This document shows, piece by piece, positions 6,891-14,542 of a DNA stretch of 14,690 bases. Positions within the stretch are counted from its first letter, which is position 1. Every line of letters begins with the position of its first letter. The stretch is from Dongia_A sp035274225. GTDB taxonomy: Bacteria > Pseudomonadota > Alphaproteobacteria > Dongiales > Dongiaceae. The stretch spans positions 1-14,690 of the forward strand of contig DATEOK010000364.1 in NCBI GenBank assembly GCA_035274225.1, in the 5' to 3' direction. Below the pieces are notes generated by a model. That model did not search any database, was not told the DNA's origin, and saw only the letters and a program-made list of their open reading frames with translations. The position numbers were made by a program, and so were the translations under genes.

Positions 6891-7487
6891 ATGACCGACC
6901 AGAGCTCAATCCCCGATTCCGTGGATTCGACCTTTTCCAACGCGCTGCTCGGCCGACGCCGGGTCTTGGCGTTCGGCTTCGGCGCGGCGGCGCTGGCGCT
7001 CAGTCCGCTGAAGGGCGCGCTTGCAGCGCTGCCGCAGAGCGGCACCCGCGCGCTCAGCCTGGTCAGCACCCACACCAACGAACACGTGACCGCGACCTAT
7101 TGGCGCGATGGCGTCTACGACAAGGGCGCGCTGAAAGACATCAACTACGTGATGCGCGATTTCCGCACCGGCGACGTGGCGCCGATCGATCGCCACCTGC
7201 TCGACCTGCTGGTCGAGTTGCATCATCGCACCGGCAGCCGCAAGGCGTTCCAGATCATCTCCGGCTACCGCTCGCCCAAGACCAACGCCATGCTGGTCGC
7301 GGCCAGCGGCGGCGGCGTCGCCAAGCGCAGCCTGCACATGGAAGCAAAGGCGATCGACATCCGCCTCGGTGACGTCGCGCTGAGCGATCTGCGCCAAACG
7401 GCGCTGGGCATGAAGGCTGGCGGCGTCGGCTACTATAAGAAATCCGATTTCGTCCACGTTGACACCGGCCGCGTCCGCCAGTGGTAG
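6891..7487 (+). CDS. Tat-exported DUF882/YcbK-family peptidase M15 (murein-related)
   Basis: The protein has 198 residues from the ATG at 6891; an in-frame ATG at 6882 lies only one base after GAGGGAG, so the second ATG is preferred. A twin-arginine signal is seen: RRR at 22-24 followed by 'VLAFGFGAAALALSP', with probable cleavage after ALA near residue 45. The mature part has the YcbK/DUF882 (Peptidase_M15_2) signatures: 'SGYRSPKTN' at 124-132, 'SLHMEAKAIDIR' with His149 and Asp156, and 'FVHVDTGRVRQW' with His189. These three residues match the zinc ligands of the M15/DUF882 fold. Known relatives act on peptidoglycan cross-links or peptide stems in the periplasm. The length is normal for the family and the C-terminal 'RQW' is usual. 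Confidence 0.9.
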   Translation: MTDQSSIPDSVDSTFSNALLGRRRVLAFGFGAAALALSPLKGALAALPQSGTRALSLVSTHTNEHVTATYWRDGVYDKGALKDINYVMRDFRTGDVAPIDRHLLDLLVELHHRTGSRKAFQIISGYRSPKTNAMLVAASGGGVAKRSLHMEAKAIDIRLGDVALSDLRQTALGMKAGGVGYYKKSDFVHVDTGRVRQW

Positions 7488-7506
7488 TCATCTGAGGTAG
7501 CCGGCC

Positions 7507-7527
7507 CAGCGGTAAGACGCTGATTTT
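7507..7527 (+). terminator. Weak hairpin plus T-run after the DUF882 gene
   Basis: CAGCG at 7507-7511 pairs with CGCTG at 7518-7522 around a six-base loop and is followed by ATTTT. The stem is short, so this is only a candidate intrinsic terminator, 20 bases after the stop. Confidence 0.3.
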
Positions 7528-7546
7528 CCCAGCCGACCGGTTGCAG

Positions 7547-7562
7547 CGTTAACCCATTAACG
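7547..7562. promoter_or_regulatory. Palindrome CGTTAA-CCCA-TTAACG, candidate regulator site
   Basis: A perfect 6+6 base dyad with a four-base centre lies 68 bases before the coiled-coil gene. It contains TTAACC and TTAA, which recall the CtrA half-site TTAACCAT. The spacing of the two TTAA words (4 bases) differs from the known TTAA-N7-TTAA, so the binding protein is unknown. Confidence 0.4.
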
Positions 7563-7629
7563 ATCTTTTCACCATACCCTGCCATGATTTCGCTGGGATT
7601 CCAGTGATTTCAGGGGTTAGGCTTCGTTC

Positions 7630-8523
7630 ATGGATGATCTGACGGAACTCCAGTCGCGGGTGGCCGCAGCGCAGGAACGCCTGCAGCAGAGCGCTGAGGA
7701 AGAGCGCCGCTATGGCCTGCGCCTCAACGACATCGTCTCGATCGTCGAAGGCTCGCTGTCGCGCCAGCGCGATGAGGTTGAGAAGCTGAAGGGTGAGGTG
7801 GTCGAGCTGCGCACCGCGCTCGGCAAGCTCAGCGGCGAGCGCGACGAAGCCAAGGCCGCCCTCATCCAGGCCCATGGCGCCTTGAGCGCCGCGCAGGCGC
7901 GCCTCGGCCAGCGTGAAGTGCAGAACGAGCAACTCCGCCGGATGCTGATGGAGATGCTGGCCGCGGTCGAAGGCCGCAAGCCGCACGCCGTCAATGACGT
8001 GGTGCGCCGGCTCGAAGGCGGCATCCAGTCGCTGATGAAGCAGGATCATGCCCAAGAGGCCGAGATCGCGCCCGCAGCGTCCGAAGCCCACGCACCGCGC
8101 GGCGCGGCGGCGCCGGCGGTGGCCGCTCGCCGTTTGACCGTTGTCGCAACTGTGAGCAAGGCCAACGAGACCAGCGGCCGGCTCGCGCTCGCGCAACAGC
8201 CCGAGGAAGCGCGAATCGCCGAAGCGGTGGCTGAAGAGGATTTCGAGGAGCCGGTCGCCGCGAGCGAGAACGAGCCTGAGTCGGTGTCCGACGTCGCCAT
8301 GAGCGAAGCCGGCAACATCGTCGCCGAGCCCGACGCCGAGCCCGCGGACGAGGCGAGCCCGCAGGAGCAGGAGCTGGTGAACGCCCTGCTCGATGCCGAG
8401 CGCAGATTGATCGAGGCCGAGGCCCTGGGCGGCGCGGCCAACGCCAATTCCCCAGTCGCCGAGATCATCCGCCGGATCAGCCAGCGCACCCGCGAGATCA
8501 ACGAGCAGGCGCCCCAAAGCTAA
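7630..8523 (+). CDS. Coiled-coil acidic protein of unknown function
   Basis: The protein has 297 residues from the ATG at 7630, with AGGGG and TTAGG 8-13 bases upstream. I do not recognise the family. Residues 1-112 are a long charged helix with heptad-like spacing ('EEERRYGLRLNDIVSIVEG', 'DEVEKLKGEVVELRTALGKL'), very probably a coiled coil. Residues 141-245 are Ala/Glu/Pro-rich, acidic and likely disordered. Two short amphipathic helices close the protein (about 245-265 and 276-291, 'AEIIRRISQRTREINEQ'). No signal peptide or membrane segment is seen, so it is cytoplasmic. A scaffold or cell-envelope accessory role is possible but unproven. Strong codon periodicity and a good start make it a real gene. 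Confidence 0.8.
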   Translation: MDDLTELQSRVAAAQERLQQSAEEERRYGLRLNDIVSIVEGSLSRQRDEVEKLKGEVVELRTALGKLSGERDEAKAALIQAHGALSAAQARLGQREVQNEQLRRMLMEMLAAVEGRKPHAVNDVVRRLEGGIQSLMKQDHAQEAEIAPAASEAHAPRGAAAPAVAARRLTVVATVSKANETSGRLALAQQPEEARIAEAVAEEDFEEPVAASENEPESVSDVAMSEAGNIVAEPDAEPADEASPQEQELVNALLDAERRLIEAEALGGAANANSPVAEIIRRISQRTREINEQAPQS

Positions 8524-8662
8524 CCGACAGAGCTAGCGCCGCCCCCGGCCGGCCGGAACATCCGATCTTTCCGACCGTTGACCATCGGCATGCGCCGCAT
8601 GCTGATGCGTTTTCGCGCGCGAGGGCATAGACTCACGCGGAACGGACGAAAGGAATTCGATC

Positions 8663-9595
8663 ATGCGCTGGAAAGGGCGGCGAGAGAGCAGCAACATCGA
8701 AGACCGTCGCGGCATGGGCGGTGGCATGGGTGGCGGCATGCGCTTCCCCGGCGGCCTCGGTGGCGGCATGGGCGGCGGAGGCATGCGCCGCGGTGGCGGC
8801 ATCGGCATCTTCGGCATCCTCATCCTGCTCGGCATAGCCTGGCTGCTCGGCATCAATCCCCTCTCCCTACTGTCCGGCGAGCTCGGTGGTGGCGGCGGCT
8901 ACGTCGAAGAGCAGCAGGCCACGGGTGGCGGCACATTCTCGAGCCCGCAGGAAGAGGAGATGAAGGAGTTCGTCGGCGTGGTACTGGCCGAAACCGAAGA
9001 CACCTGGAACCGGATCCTGCCGCAGATCGGCACGGACTATCGCGAACCCAAGCTGGTCCTGTTCTCCGGTGGCGCGCAATCAGGCTGCGGCTTCGCTCAG
9101 TCGGCGGTCGGCCCGTTCTATTGCCCAGCGGACGAAAAAGTCTATATCGACCTCAGCTTCTTCGACGAGCTGTCGCGGCGCTTCGGCGCGCCGGGCGACT
9201 TCGCGCAGGCTTACGTGATCGCGCATGAGGTCGGCCATCACGTCCAGAATGTGCTCGGCATCGAGGAGAAAGTGAGTCAGGCGCGTGCCAACATGAGTGA
9301 GAGTCAGGGCAATGCGCTTTCCGTGCGGGTCGAGCTGCAGGCCGATTGCTTCGCCGGCGTGTGGGCGAACGACGCGCACCAGAAATCCGGCCTGCTCGAA
9401 CCGGGCGATGTCGAGGAAGCGCTCGGCGCCGCCAGCGCGGTCGGCGACGACACGCTGCAGAAGCAGGCCGGCGGCCGGGTCGTGCCCGACAGCTTCACCC
9501 ACGGCTCGTCCGAGCAGCGCACGCGCTGGTTCGAGACCGGCTACCGCAGCGGCAACATCGAAGACTGCGATACTTTCAACGCGAGCAGTCTCTAG
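8663..9595 (+). CDS. Membrane-anchored neutral zinc metallopeptidase (YpfJ/PF04228 family)
   Basis: The protein has 310 residues. The ATG at 8663 follows AAAGGAA by about seven bases. The N-terminus 'MRWKGRRESSNIEDRRG' is characteristic of the family. Residues 18-45 are a Gly/Met/Arg-rich linker, and 46-64 ('GIGIFGILILLGIAWLLGI') form one transmembrane helix, with the catalytic part presumably periplasmic. The zinc motif is HEVGHH (188-193) within 'AYVIAHEVGHHVQNVLGI'; 'VELQADCFAGVWA' (223-235) supplies the likely third ligand, Glu224, by analogy with other zincins. 'SGCGFAQSAVGPFYCPAD' carries a conserved Cys pair (142, 154). The C-terminus 'HGSSEQRTRWFETGY' is also typical. Its substrates are not known. 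The cupin gene follows after 42 bases and may share its mRNA. Confidence 0.93.
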   Translation: MRWKGRRESSNIEDRRGMGGGMGGGMRFPGGLGGGMGGGGMRRGGGIGIFGILILLGIAWLLGINPLSLLSGELGGGGGYVEEQQATGGGTFSSPQEEEMKEFVGVVLAETEDTWNRILPQIGTDYREPKLVLFSGGAQSGCGFAQSAVGPFYCPADEKVYIDLSFFDELSRRFGAPGDFAQAYVIAHEVGHHVQNVLGIEEKVSQARANMSESQGNALSVRVELQADCFAGVWANDAHQKSGLLEPGDVEEALGAASAVGDDTLQKQAGGRVVPDSFTHGSSEQRTRWFETGYRSGNIEDCDTFNASSL

Positions 9596-9637
9596 TATCG
9601 CTCCGAGTTAGTGAGCACGGCCGCTGGGAGGATTGCC

Positions 9638-10096
9638 ATGCCGAAGATCGACGTCGCCGCCGTGCCGAAGCGTAAAGGCGTTGGCTATCCGCCGCCCTTC
9701 GCCGCACTCAGTGTCGATCGCATTCGGCAACGCTTGGGCGATGCCGGCGGACTCTCCGATTTCGGGATCAATCTCATGCACCTGCCGCCGGGCAACTGGT
9801 CGAGCCAGCGTCACTGGCATTCGCACGAGGACGAATTCGTCTACGTGCTCGAAGGCGAGCTGACGCTGATCGAAGATGACGGCGAGACCGTGCTGCGCGC
9901 CGGCGATTGCGCGGCCTTCCCCAAGAACACCGGCAACGGCCACCACATGATCAACAAGTCAAATGCGATGGCCGTCTATCTTGAAGTCGGCTCACGCTCG
10001 CCCGTCGACCTCACCACCTGCTCCGACATCGACATGAAGAGTTCCAGCACAGACGGCCGGTTCGTGCACAAGGACGGCACGCCCTATCCCGAGTGA
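9638..10096 (+). CDS. Small single-domain cupin protein
   Basis: The protein has 152 residues. The ATG at 9638 is chosen because GGGAGGA lies five bases upstream; an earlier in-frame GTG at 9611 has no such site. Cupin motif 1 is seen as His59-X-His61-X4-Glu66-X6-Gly73 ('HWHSHEDEFVYVLEG'). Motif 2 runs from Gly89 through Pro95 to His102-X3-Asn106 ('AGDCAAFPKNTGNGHHMIN'). The metal ligands are therefore His59, His61, Glu66 and His102. There is no DNA-binding domain or signal peptide, so it is a cytoplasmic metal-binding cupin such as an isomerase, dioxygenase or small-molecule binder; the function cannot be narrowed. It follows the metallopeptidase gene on the same strand and ends directly against the cysA stop. 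Confidence 0.88.
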   Translation: MPKIDVAAVPKRKGVGYPPPFAALSVDRIRQRLGDAGGLSDFGINLMHLPPGNWSSQRHWHSHEDEFVYVLEGELTLIEDDGETVLRAGDCAAFPKNTGNGHHMINKSNAMAVYLEVGSRSPVDLTTCSDIDMKSSSTDGRFVHKDGTPYPE

Positions 10097-11161
10097 CTAG
10101 GCCGCGACTGCGTCCGGGAAGGCGCGGATCTTGGTCATCGTCAGCGTGACCAGCTTGTCTGGCGCGATCAGCTCGCCGGCGGGCGAGCCGTGCGGCACTT
10201 CCGCTTCCAGCATCTCGCCGTTCGCCAGCAGCGCCAGCTCCACCCGGATGGCGGGGCCGGCAACGAAGATCTGCCGCACCCGCGCCTCCAGACCTTCCGC
10301 GCGCGCATCGCCGATGATGAGGTCGTGCGGCCGCACGAACGCCACGCCGGCGGTGTCGCGCAATTCCGGATGCTCCGGCGCCGGCAGGGTCAGCGGGCCG
10401 ACCATGGCGCGGCCGCGGTCGATGCGGCAGCGCAGGCGGTTGGCGTTGCCGAGGAACTCGTAGACGAACGCCGTTGCCGGCGAGTGATAGACCTCGGACG
10501 GGGTTCCGACCTGCTCGATCCGGCCGTCGCTCATGACGGCGATACGGTCGGCCAGCTCCAGCGCTTCCTCCTGGTCGTGCGTGACGAAGATCGAGGTCAG
10601 CTGCATGTCGTCGTGCAGGCGACGCAGCCAGCGGCGCAGCTCCTTGCGCACTTTGGCATCGAGCGCGCCGAACGGCTCGTCGAGCAGCAGCACGCCCGGC
10701 TGGATCGCGAGCGCACGCGCCAGCGCCACGCGCTGCCGCTGGCCGCCGGACAGTTGGCTGGGATACCGTCCGCCCAGGCGTTCCAGCTGCACCAGGCGCA
10801 GCAGCTCGTTGACGTGCGCGTCGATCTGCGCCTTGGCCGGGCGCTTGTCGCGCGGCTTCACGCGCAGGCCGAAGCTGACATTCTCGGCGACCGTCATGTG
10901 CTTGAACAAGGCGTAGTGCTGGAACACGAAACCGACGTTGCGCTCGCCGGCGCCCTGGGCCGCGACGTCCTGGCCGTCGAACAGCAGGCGTCCGGCGTCG
11001 GCGAACTCGAGGCCCGCCAGGATGCGCAGCAGCGTGGTCTTGCCCGAGCCGGATGGGCCCAGCAGCGCCACGAACTCGCCGCGCGCGGCCGTCAGGTTGA
11101 CGCCGCGCAGCGCGGGAAACCCGTTGAAGCTCTTCTCGATGCCGTCAGCGGTGATGGTCAT
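10097..11161 (-). CDS. cysA: Sulfate/thiosulfate ABC transporter ATP-binding protein CysA
   Basis: This ATPase energises sulfate import together with CysT, CysW and the binding protein. It has 354 residues from the ATG at 11161, preceded by AGGAGAGGGA. Walker A is GPSGSGKTT (35-43), the Q-loop is Gln81, the signature is LSGGQRQR (137-144), Walker B is 'VLLLDEPFGALD' (157-168) and the switch His is 195 ('VTHDQEEA'). Residues about 240-354 form a TOBE-like regulatory domain ('VAFVRPHDLIIG'). The length is normal for CysA. The start lies 10 bases after the cysW stop, making it the last gene of the operon. The frame is open to 11206, but the upstream part overlaps cysW and has no ribosome site. 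Confidence 0.95.
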   Translation of the reverse strand: MTITADGIEKSFNGFPALRGVNLTAARGEFVALLGPSGSGKTTLLRILAGLEFADAGRLLFDGQDVAAQGAGERNVGFVFQHYALFKHMTVAENVSFGLRVKPRDKRPAKAQIDAHVNELLRLVQLERLGGRYPSQLSGGQRQRVALARALAIQPGVLLLDEPFGALDAKVRKELRRWLRRLHDDMQLTSIFVTHDQEEALELADRIAVMSDGRIEQVGTPSEVYHSPATAFVYEFLGNANRLRCRIDRGRAMVGPLTLPAPEHPELRDTAGVAFVRPHDLIIGDARAEGLEARVRQIFVAGPAIRVELALLANGEMLEAEVPHGSPAGELIAPDKLVTLTMTKIRAFPDAVAA

Positions 11162-11171
11162 CGTCCCTCTC

Positions 11172-12050
11172 CTAATGCTTGCGGCCGGCCGCGAGCCGGT
11201 CGCCATAGCGCCATTCCAGCAGCGACTTCGCTACCAGCGTCACGATCGCGAGGCCGGCCAGCAGCGAGGCCACCGCGAAGGCGCCGACGAAGTCGTACTC
11301 GTTGTAGAGAATCTCGACATGCAGCGGCATGGTGTTGGTGAGGCCGCGGATGTGACCCGACACCACCGAGACCGCGCCGAACTCGCCCATCGCGCGCGCG
11401 TTGCACAGCAGCACGCCATAGAGCAGGCCCCACGCGACGTTCGGCAGCGTCACGTGCCAGAAGGTGCGCCAGCCGCTGGCGCCGAGCGAGATCGCCGCCT
11501 CTTCCTCGTCCCTGCCCTGCTCCTGCATCAGCGGGATCAGCTCGCGCGCGACGAACGGGAAGGTGACGAAGATGGTCGCCAGCACCAGGCCGGCAACGTT
11601 GAAGATGATCTTGATATCGAATTCCTTGAGGAACGGGCCGAACCAGCCGTTGGCGCCATAGAGCAGCACGTAGATCAGGCCCGAGATCACCGGCGAGACC
11701 GAGAACGGCAGGTCGATCAGCGTTACCAGCAGGCTCTTGCCCTTGAAGTCGAACTTGGCGACCGCCCACGCCGCCGCCAGGCCGAACACCACATTCAGCG
11801 GCACCGCGATTCCGGCGACCAGCAGGGTCAGCCGCACCGCCCGCCAGGTGTCGTTGCTGTAGACCGCCTGGAAGAACTGCGAAAGGCCGCCGCGCAACGC
11901 TTCCATGAATACCGAGATCAGCGGCAGCACCAGCACCAGCCCGATGAACAGCAGGCCGGTCGCGATCAGCGTCCAGCGCACCAGCGGCCTCTCTGTCGTT
12001 GCCAGGCGGACGCGCGTGGCGGCCACCGGCTGTGCCGTTTCGCTTGGCAT
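11172..12050 (-). CDS. cysW: Sulfate ABC transporter permease CysW
   Basis: The protein has 292 residues with about six membrane helices (first at about 28-48, 'LIATGLLFIGLVLVLPLI'). The EAA loop that docks on CysA is at about 180-203 ('RDEEEAAISLGASGWRTFWH'). 'IDLPFSVSPVISGLIYVLLYG', 'ARAMGEFGAVSVVSGHIRG' and 'LHVEILYNEYDFVGAFA' are CysW signatures. The start at 12050 leaves two bases after the cysT stop, which indicates translational coupling. An in-frame ATG at 12080 would overlap cysT by 28 bases and is less likely. Confidence 0.95.
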   Translation of the reverse strand: MPSETAQPVAATRVRLATTERPLVRWTLIATGLLFIGLVLVLPLISVFMEALRGGLSQFFQAVYSNDTWRAVRLTLLVAGIAVPLNVVFGLAAAWAVAKFDFKGKSLLVTLIDLPFSVSPVISGLIYVLLYGANGWFGPFLKEFDIKIIFNVAGLVLATIFVTFPFVARELIPLMQEQGRDEEEAAISLGASGWRTFWHVTLPNVAWGLLYGVLLCNARAMGEFGAVSVVSGHIRGLTNTMPLHVEILYNEYDFVGAFAVASLLAGLAIVTLVAKSLLEWRYGDRLAAGRKH

Positions 12051-12052
12051 GC

Positions 12053-12907
12053 TCAGTGCTCTTCGTGCCTGCGCGACCATCTTTGCACCAGGTTGATGAC
12101 GAGAAGGATGAGGAACGACGCCGCCAGCATGATGACGCCGATGGCGGCCGCGCCGGCATAGTCGAACTGCTCGAGCTTGATGACGATCAGCAGCGGCGCG
12201 ATCTCCGATACCAGCGGCATGTTGCCGGCGATGAAGATGACCGAGCCATATTCGCCGACCGCGCGCGCGAAGGCGAGCGCGAAGCCGGTCAGCAGTGCCG
12301 GCATGATCGCCGGCAGGACGACCAGGCGGAACGTCTGCGCGCGGTTGGCGCCGAGGCTGACCGCCGCCTCCTCGACTTCCTTGTCGAGGTCCTGCAGCAC
12401 CGGCTGCAAGCTGCGCACCACGAACGGCAGGCCGATGAAGATGAGGGCCAGCAGCACGCCGAGCGGCGTGAACGCGATCTTGATGCCGAGCGGCGCGACC
12501 AAACCGCCGATCCAGCCGTTAGGCGCATAGATCGTGGCCAGCGCGATGCCTGCCACGGCCGTGGGCAACGCAAACGGCAGATCGACCAGCGCGTCGACGA
12601 TGCGCTTGCCCGGGAAGTCGTATCGCACCAGGATCCAGGCCACGATCAAGCCGAAGAACGCGTTGACCAGCGCCGCGATCGCAGCCGCGCCGAAGCTGAG
12701 GCGCAGCGCCGCCAGCACGCGGCTGTCGGTCAGCACGCCGAGGAACCCATCCAATCCCAGCGTCGCCGGCCGCAGCACCAGCGCGGACAGCGGCAGCAGC
12801 ACGATGATGCTGAGGTAGGCAACGGCGAAGCCGAGCGTGATGCCGAAGCCCGGCAGAACGCTCGGCCGCTTGAAGCCGCCGCTCAGGTAGGTGGCGAAGA
12901 CGTTCAT
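12053..12907 (-). CDS. cysT: Sulfate ABC transporter permease CysT (CysU)
   Basis: The protein has 284 residues with six membrane spans (for example about 20-46 and 147-165). The EAA loop is at about 175-199 ('EVEEAAVSLGANRAQTFRL'). The CysT hallmarks 'LVDLPFALPTAVAGIAL', 'ARAVGEYGSVIFIAGNMP' and 'LIVIKLEQFDYAGAAAIG' distinguish it from CysW. The start follows a GCAGG site about nine bases upstream. It lies 14 bases after the sulfate-binding protein gene and two bases before cysW, so all are on one mRNA. It forms a heterodimeric channel with CysW in the inner membrane. Confidence 0.95.
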   Translation of the reverse strand: MNVFATYLSGGFKRPSVLPGFGITLGFAVAYLSIIVLLPLSALVLRPATLGLDGFLGVLTDSRVLAALRLSFGAAAIAALVNAFFGLIVAWILVRYDFPGKRIVDALVDLPFALPTAVAGIALATIYAPNGWIGGLVAPLGIKIAFTPLGVLLALIFIGLPFVVRSLQPVLQDLDKEVEEAAVSLGANRAQTFRLVVLPAIMPALLTGFALAFARAVGEYGSVIFIAGNMPLVSEIAPLLIVIKLEQFDYAGAAAIGVIMLAASFLILLVINLVQRWSRRHEEH

Positions 12908-12921
12908 CTATACGCCTGCGG

Positions 12922-13953
12922 TCACTGGCCGGGTCGATAGATCTTGTCGAAGATCCCGCCGTCGGCGAAATGCTTCTTCTGCGCTTCTTGCCACCCGCCG
13001 AACGTGTCGTCGATCGTCACCAGGGGAATCTCCGGGAATTGGCTCTTGTACTGGGCGGCGACCGCCTGATCGGTAGGGCGATAGAAGTTCTTGGCCGCGA
13101 TCTCCTGCGCCTCCGGCGAGTAGAGATACTGCAGGTACGCTTCGGCCACCTTGCGCGTACCGTGGTCGTCGACATTCTTGTCGACCACCGCCACCGGCGG
13201 CTGCGCGAGGATGCTGCTGCTCGGCACCACGATCTCGACCTGGTCGGGGCCTAGCTCGTTTATCGCGAGGTGGGCTTCGTTCTCCCACGCCAGCAGCACG
13301 TCGCCGATGCCGCGCTGCACGAAGGTTGTCGTGCTGCCGCGTGCGCCGGTGTCCAGCACCGGCACGCGGCTGTAGAGATCGGCCACGAACTGCTGGGCCT
13401 TGGCTTCGTCGCCGCCATTCGCCTTCAGGGCATAGGCCCACGCGGCGAGGTAGTTCCAGCGCGCGCCGCCCGAGGTCTTGGGATTCGGCGTGATGACCTG
13501 AACGTCCTCCTTGATGAGGTCCGGCCAGTCCTTGATGCCCTTGGGGTTGCCCTTGCGCACCAGGAACACGATGGTCGAGGTGTAGGGCGAGGAATTGTTG
13601 GGCAGGCGTGCCTGCCAATCCTTGGCCAGCAGGTCGGAGTTCTGCGCGATGGCGTCGATGTCGTAGGCGAGCGCGAGGGTCACCACGTCGGCCTCGAGCC
13701 CGTCGATCACCGAGCGGGCCTGCTTGCCGGAGCCGCCGTGCGACTGCTCGATGGTCACCTCTTCACCGGTCTCGGCCAGCCACTTGGCGGCAAATGCTTC
13801 GTTGATCGCCTTGTAGAATTCGCGGGTCGGGTCATAGCTGACGTTCAGCAATGTGGTATCGGCGTGAGCTGCGCTCAGAGTTGCGCCCAGGCCGGCAACG
13901 AGTCCAATCGCAAAGGCGGCGCCGCCGATCAGGCGGGTCATTCGGTTTGCCAT
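12922..13953 (-). CDS. sbp: Periplasmic sulfate-binding protein
   Basis: The protein has 343 residues from the ATG at 13953, with GGGAGAG about six bases upstream. The signal peptide spans 1-31, ending SAAHA-DTT. Family motifs are 'LLNVSYDPTREFYKAIN' (35-51), 'SHGGSGKQARSVIDGLEADV' (71-90), 'NPKTSGGARWNYLAAWAYAL' and 'WENEAHLAI'. The serine and glycine positions in SHGGSGK bind the desolvated sulfate in known structures of the family. It delivers sulfate (or thiosulfate) to CysTW-CysA; sbp and cysP cannot be told apart with certainty here. It heads the transport operon and lies 99 bases after the Rrf2 gene on the same strand. Confidence 0.95.
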   Translation of the reverse strand: MANRMTRLIGGAAFAIGLVAGLGATLSAAHADTTLLNVSYDPTREFYKAINEAFAAKWLAETGEEVTIEQSHGGSGKQARSVIDGLEADVVTLALAYDIDAIAQNSDLLAKDWQARLPNNSSPYTSTIVFLVRKGNPKGIKDWPDLIKEDVQVITPNPKTSGGARWNYLAAWAYALKANGGDEAKAQQFVADLYSRVPVLDTGARGSTTTFVQRGIGDVLLAWENEAHLAINELGPDQVEIVVPSSSILAQPPVAVVDKNVDDHGTRKVAEAYLQYLYSPEAQEIAAKNFYRPTDQAVAAQYKSQFPEIPLVTIDDTFGGWQEAQKKHFADGGIFDKIYRPGQ

Positions 13954-14052
13954 CGTTGCTCTCCCTTGTTCAGCACATCCCAGTTTCGGGAATTATCTCT
14001 ATTTATTGACCGGGGATTAGATTGCCCGACCGCGCAGAGCCGTTTCACCTCC
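13954..14052 (-). promoter_or_regulatory. Intergenic region likely holding the sbp promoter
   Basis: The 99 bases between the Rrf2 stop and sbp hold an AT-rich core at about 13995-14010. On the minus strand this reads AATAAATAGAGATAATT, with a -10-like GATAAT but no good -35. TCCC-N6-GGGA lies just downstream of it. The region may carry a regulated promoter, or sbp may simply be read from the Rrf2 promoter. I cannot decide. Confidence 0.3.
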
Positions 14053-14499
14053 CTAGATTCCTGCGCCGATATCGATCCGGTGATGCGGCCGACGAATCGC
14101 TTCGGCCAAGTTTGAATTGTCCAGCACGCGCGAGACCGCATCGCGGGCCTTGCGCATGGTGTCCCGGATGGGACACTCCGCTTCGCTCAGGCAATCTTCG
14201 CATCGTCGATACGCCGTCTTGCTTGCGCATGGCACCAGGGCCAACGGCCCGTCGATATAGCGCACGACCTGGCCGAAGGTGATCGTCTCGGGCGGCTTGG
14301 CGAGCGTGTAGCCGCCATGCTTGCCCCTGATGCTCCGAACCAGCCCGTGGCGCTTCAGTTCCAGAAGAATCAGCTCCAGGAACTTGCGCGGCATATGCTG
14401 GCTCTCCGCGATCTCCGCAATCTGCGTCGGCTCGCCTGCCGTGCGGTCGGCAAGATAGAGCAACGCGTGCAGCGCGTATTTGGCCTTTTGCGAAAGCAT
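14053..14499 (-). CDS. Rrf2-family transcriptional regulator, probable sulfur/cysteine or Fe-S sensor
   Basis: The protein has 148 residues from the ATG at 14499, with GGAG five bases upstream. Residues 1-70 are the Rrf2 winged helix: 'MLSQKAKYALHALLYLA', 'IAESQHMPRKFLELIL' and the wing 'RGKHGGYTLAKPP'. Four cysteines cluster as Cys91-X8-Cys100-X2-Cys103-X5-Cys109. They lie in the region where IscR, NsrR and related proteins hold an Fe-S cluster, though the spacing is different. The gene is just upstream of, and co-directional with, the sulfate uptake operon, so control of sulfate transport is the simplest inference. CymR, a cysteine-metabolism repressor of Bacillus, is a precedent within this family. 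The tail after 120 is short and basic. Confidence 0.9.
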   Translation of the reverse strand: MLSQKAKYALHALLYLADRTAGEPTQIAEIAESQHMPRKFLELILLELKRHGLVRSIRGKHGGYTLAKPPETITFGQVVRYIDGPLALVPCASKTAYRRCEDCLSEAECPIRDTMRKARDAVSRVLDNSNLAEAIRRPHHRIDIGAGI

Positions 14500-14517
14500 G
14501 ATTACTCCATCAACCCG

Positions 14518-14542
14518 ATAGACATTATCGGTTTGTCGCTAT
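14518..14542. promoter_or_regulatory. 25-base dyad overlapping the Rrf2 promoter, candidate operator
   Basis: GATAG (14517-14521) and CTATC (14539-14543) form an inverted repeat. Counted from ATAG to CTAT it spans exactly 25 bases and covers the -10 box and the spacer. Rrf2 proteins bind dyads of about this size (the IscR type 1 site is 25 bases with ATA...TAT ends). The inner bases do not match IscR. Autoregulation is inferred. Confidence 0.45.

Noticed and set aside
6668..7078. 136-residue minus-strand frame across the leader of the DUF882 gene
   Set aside because: Half of it lies opposite the Tat signal region, it has no ribosome site, and its composition is Ser/Arg/Pro-rich.
8541..8560. 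CGGCCGGCCG palindrome after the coiled-coil gene as a terminator
   Set aside because: It is a self-complementary run with no loop and no T-run.
10190..11341. 383-residue plus-strand frame opposite cysA
   Set aside because: It is an antisense frame rich in Arg, Gln, His and Ala; cysA has every ABC motif on the other strand.
11999..12940. 313-residue plus-strand frame opposite cysT
   Set aside because: It is an Arg/Asp/Gln-rich antisense frame without a family; the permease genes are certain.
14518..14542. Exact IscR type 1 site
   Set aside because: Only the outer ATA...TAT ends and the length fit; the inner GACT/AGTC bases are absent.
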